From the NCBI GenBank assembly GCA_029257805.1, contig JARIAR010000054.1, forward strand, positions 1 to 64,000: a stretch of 64,000 nt of DNA, in the 5' to 3' direction. Position numbers and translations under genes: made by a program. Under the pieces are notes generated by a model. That model was not told the DNA's origin. It made no database searches and was given only the letters and a program-made list of their open reading frames with translations. Within the stretch, counting starts at the first letter, position 1. Each line of letters begins with the position of its first letter. The stretch is from Blautia sp. Lineage in GTDB: Bacteria; Bacillota; Clostridia; Lachnospirales; Lachnospiraceae. Positions 62,429 to 64,000 of the stretch are shown here, in pieces.

Positions 62429-62457
62429 TTGAATCCCTTAAGTGAATCTGGTATAGT
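62429..62457 (+). promoter_or_regulatory. MATE gene promoter
   Basis: Plus strand -35 TTGAAT (62429-62434), 17-bp spacer, -10 TATAGT (62452-62457), 41 bases before the start. Confidence 0.7.
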
Positions 62458-62497
62458 GTATGACGGCAACGGACACTTTTTTAGGGAGGAAATGAAA

Positions 62498-63862
62498 ATG
62501 AAAACAACTGCCGACTTAGGAAGAGACTCTGTTTCTTCTCTTGTTTTGCGCCTGGCCATTCCGGCTATGGTAGCTCAGTTTGTAAATGTCCTGTACAGTA
62601 TCATAGACCGTATGTACATTGGGCATATCCCTGTTTCAGGGGCGCATGCCCTGGCAGGTGTAGGAGTTTGCGGCCCTATTGTCACACTCCTAACTTCTTT
62701 TGGTACACTTGTAGGTCTGGGCGGATCCATTCTAATGGGAATCCGTATGGGAGAAAAAAATTATAAGAAAGCAAAGCAAATTTTATCCAATTCTTTCTTA
62801 CTTTTATGTATATTCTCTTTGCTTCTTACAATTACCTTTCTTCTCTGTAAGGACAAACTTCTCATGTGGTTTGGCGCCAGTTCCCTCACCTTTCCTTATG
62901 CCAACACCTACATGACAATTTATACAGCCGGAACTTTTTTTGCACTTATGGCGGCAGGACTAAATTACTTTATCAATTGTCAGGGATTCCCTGTAATCGG
63001 AATGGCAACTGTGTTGATTGGAGCCATTTCTAATATCCTGCTTGATCCTTTATTTATATTCGTATTCCATATGGGCGTATCCGGTGCAGCTATTGCAACT
63101 GTCATTTCCCAGTTTGCATCCTGTACATTTGCTCTCTGGTTTTTATTAAGCAAAAAAATACACGTAAAGATTTCTTTCGGATCTTATGATCTCCGTGTTA
63201 TGGCGCGCATCCTATATCTAGGTTTTTCACCATTCATTATTTTGGCAACAGACAGTGTTATCCTCATTGCCATGAATACCGTTCTTCAAAAATACGGCGG
63301 ACCTTCTCAGGGAGATATGCTCATCACCTGTGCTACGATCGCGCAAAGCTATCTTCTTATGATCACCTCACCCATGATAGGCATCAGCGGAGGCACACAG
63401 GCAATTTTAAGCTACAATTATGGAGCCAAACAAACAGCCCGGGTAAAAAAAGCAGAAAAGAATATTTTAGCCCTTATGCTGGCATTCACAACCATTATGT
63501 TCCTTCTGTCTCAATTTATTCCTCAGTATTTTGTACGACTTTTTACAGCGGAACCTGCATATATGGAATGTTCCGTATGGGCAATCCGCATCTATACCAT
63601 GATGATCATCCCACTGAGCTTCCAATATGTTTTCGTAGATGGTCTGACTGCAATGGAACGTACAAAAACGGCACTTTCCCTTTCTGTTTTCCGAAAAGGA
63701 CTTTACGTTCTTTGTACCTTCCTTCTTCCTGTTTTTTTCTCTGCAAAAGCCGCCTTTTATGCAGAGCCGCTTGCAGATATTGCCAGTTCCATTCTTTCTA
63801 CTATTATTTTTCTTCTTATCATTAACAAACATCTGGAACGACGGGAACAGGTCATTATATAA
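62498..63862 (+). CDS. MATE family efflux transporter
   Basis: A 454-residue antiporter with 12 membrane segments that exports drugs or metabolites in exchange for Na+ or H+. The two MatE halves begin at LAIPAMVAQFVNVLYSIIDR and LGFSPFIILATDSVILIAMN. I start it at ATG 62498 (MKTTADLGRDS), eight bases after AGGGAGG; starts further upstream would overlap the promoter. It ends in a shared terminator with the gene at the right edge. Substrate unknown. Confidence 0.94.
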   Translation: MKTTADLGRDSVSSLVLRLAIPAMVAQFVNVLYSIIDRMYIGHIPVSGAHALAGVGVCGPIVTLLTSFGTLVGLGGSILMGIRMGEKNYKKAKQILSNSFLLLCIFSLLLTITFLLCKDKLLMWFGASSLTFPYANTYMTIYTAGTFFALMAAGLNYFINCQGFPVIGMATVLIGAISNILLDPLFIFVFHMGVSGAAIATVISQFASCTFALWFLLSKKIHVKISFGSYDLRVMARILYLGFSPFIILATDSVILIAMNTVLQKYGGPSQGDMLITCATIAQSYLLMITSPMIGISGGTQAILSYNYGAKQTARVKKAEKNILALMLAFTTIMFLLSQFIPQYFVRLFTAEPAYMECSVWAIRIYTMMIIPLSFQYVFVDGLTAMERTKTALSLSVFRKGLYVLCTFLLPVFFSAKAAFYAEPLADIASSILSTIIFLLIINKHLERREQVII

Positions 63863-63872
63863 ATATTGCAAA

Positions 63873-63907
63873 GAGGAGATGCTTCCATTATGAAACATCT
63901 CCTCTTT
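63873..63907. terminator. Bidirectional terminator after the MATE gene
   Basis: AAGAGGAGATG, a 14-base loop and CATCTCCTCTTT form an 11-bp stem just past the MATE stop and just before the stop of the gene at the right edge. Confidence 0.88.
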
Positions 63908-63914
63908 ATTGCTT

Positions 63915-64000
63915 CTATTCAAGAGTATCTATTTCTCTTCTGTATACATATCGCAAAAACAGGAAGCTGACTGTCCCCGAAAAAATTTCAGAAATCGGAA
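63915..64000 (-). CDS. C-terminal fragment of a membrane protein (runs off right edge)
   Basis: Twenty-seven codons before a TAG stop at 63915-63917 read PISEIFSGTVSFLFLRYVYR and then REIDTLE. The hydrophobic pattern followed by a basic tail is like the C-terminus of MATE transporters, including the one next to it (EPLADIASSILSTIIF), so a second MATE gene is my guess. The convergent terminator supports a gene ending here. Too short to be sure. Confidence 0.45.
   Translation of the reverse strand, partial: PISEIFSGTVSFLFLRYVYRREIDTLE

Overview
The window is about 41% GC chromosomal DNA from an acetogenic, Gram-positive member of the Lachnospiraceae, most like Blautia. I infer this from a nearly complete carbonyl branch of the Wood-Ljungdahl pathway, T-box and TPP riboswitch leaders, consensus sigma-A promoters, strong AGGAGG ribosome binding sites, the rplS/lepB/rbgA/rnhB order and a MATE/PckA/ThiT repertoire usual in that family. 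I see no phage, insertion sequence, integron or CRISPR array. Nearly all genes lie on the minus strand.

Region 1 (1-13,973, minus) is the acetogenesis cluster. In transcription order it holds a His-rich CooJ-like protein, cooT, metF, a CooC paralogue, a terminator, acsA (CO dehydrogenase), cooC, acsB (acetyl-CoA synthase, TTG start), an internal promoter with a leader hairpin, acsD and acsC (corrinoid iron-sulfur protein), acsE (methyltransferase), a terminator, acsV (corrinoid reductive activator), a DUF3786 protein and the start of fhs. MetF makes methyl-THF, AcsE moves the methyl group to AcsCD, AcsV keeps the corrinoid reduced, and AcsA/AcsB join methyl, CO and CoA into acetyl-CoA. CooC, CooT and the His-rich protein look like a nickel supply and insertion set. 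An opp/dpp-type ABC importer at 50-55 kb may import nickel, but that is inference.

Region 2 (14-26.8 kb) is housekeeping: an aldo/keto reductase, gpsA, plsY, der, a DUF512 radical-SAM-like protein, a long prs, pgeF, yraN (apparent CTG start), rnhB, rbgA, lepB, rplS, map and a ZIP transporter. Region 3 (26.9-38.4 kb) has a TPP-riboswitch-controlled thiT, an orphan ZorA/ZorB-like motor pair, a histidine phosphatase, pheST with a Phe T-box, a YihY/BrkB protein, a SpoIID/LytB protein whose start codon sits inside a terminator-like hairpin, and galM. A likely 6S RNA lies at 38.5-38.7 kb.

Region 4 (38.8-50.2 kb) has pckA (with an inverted repeat over its promoter), thrC, a SleB-type hydrolase, leuA with a Leu T-box, tRNA-Pro(GGG), leuCD, a divergent LysR regulator, ilvC and ilvN. 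Region 5 (50.3-64 kb) has the ABC importer, a tyrosine-phosphatase-like protein that lacks the catalytic Cys, a four-domain (class F type) flavodiiron protein, an ArsC/Spx-like protein, an M18 aminopeptidase, a cupin, an HPr-like protein without the phosphorylatable His, a TRIC-family channel, a MATE transporter and a fragment of one more gene at the right edge.

The best candidates for something undescribed are the orphan ZorAB-like motor, the CooT/CooJ-like/DUF3786 accessory set around CODH/ACS, and the structured regulatory DNA upstream of acsA, acsD, pckA and the SpoIID-like gene.
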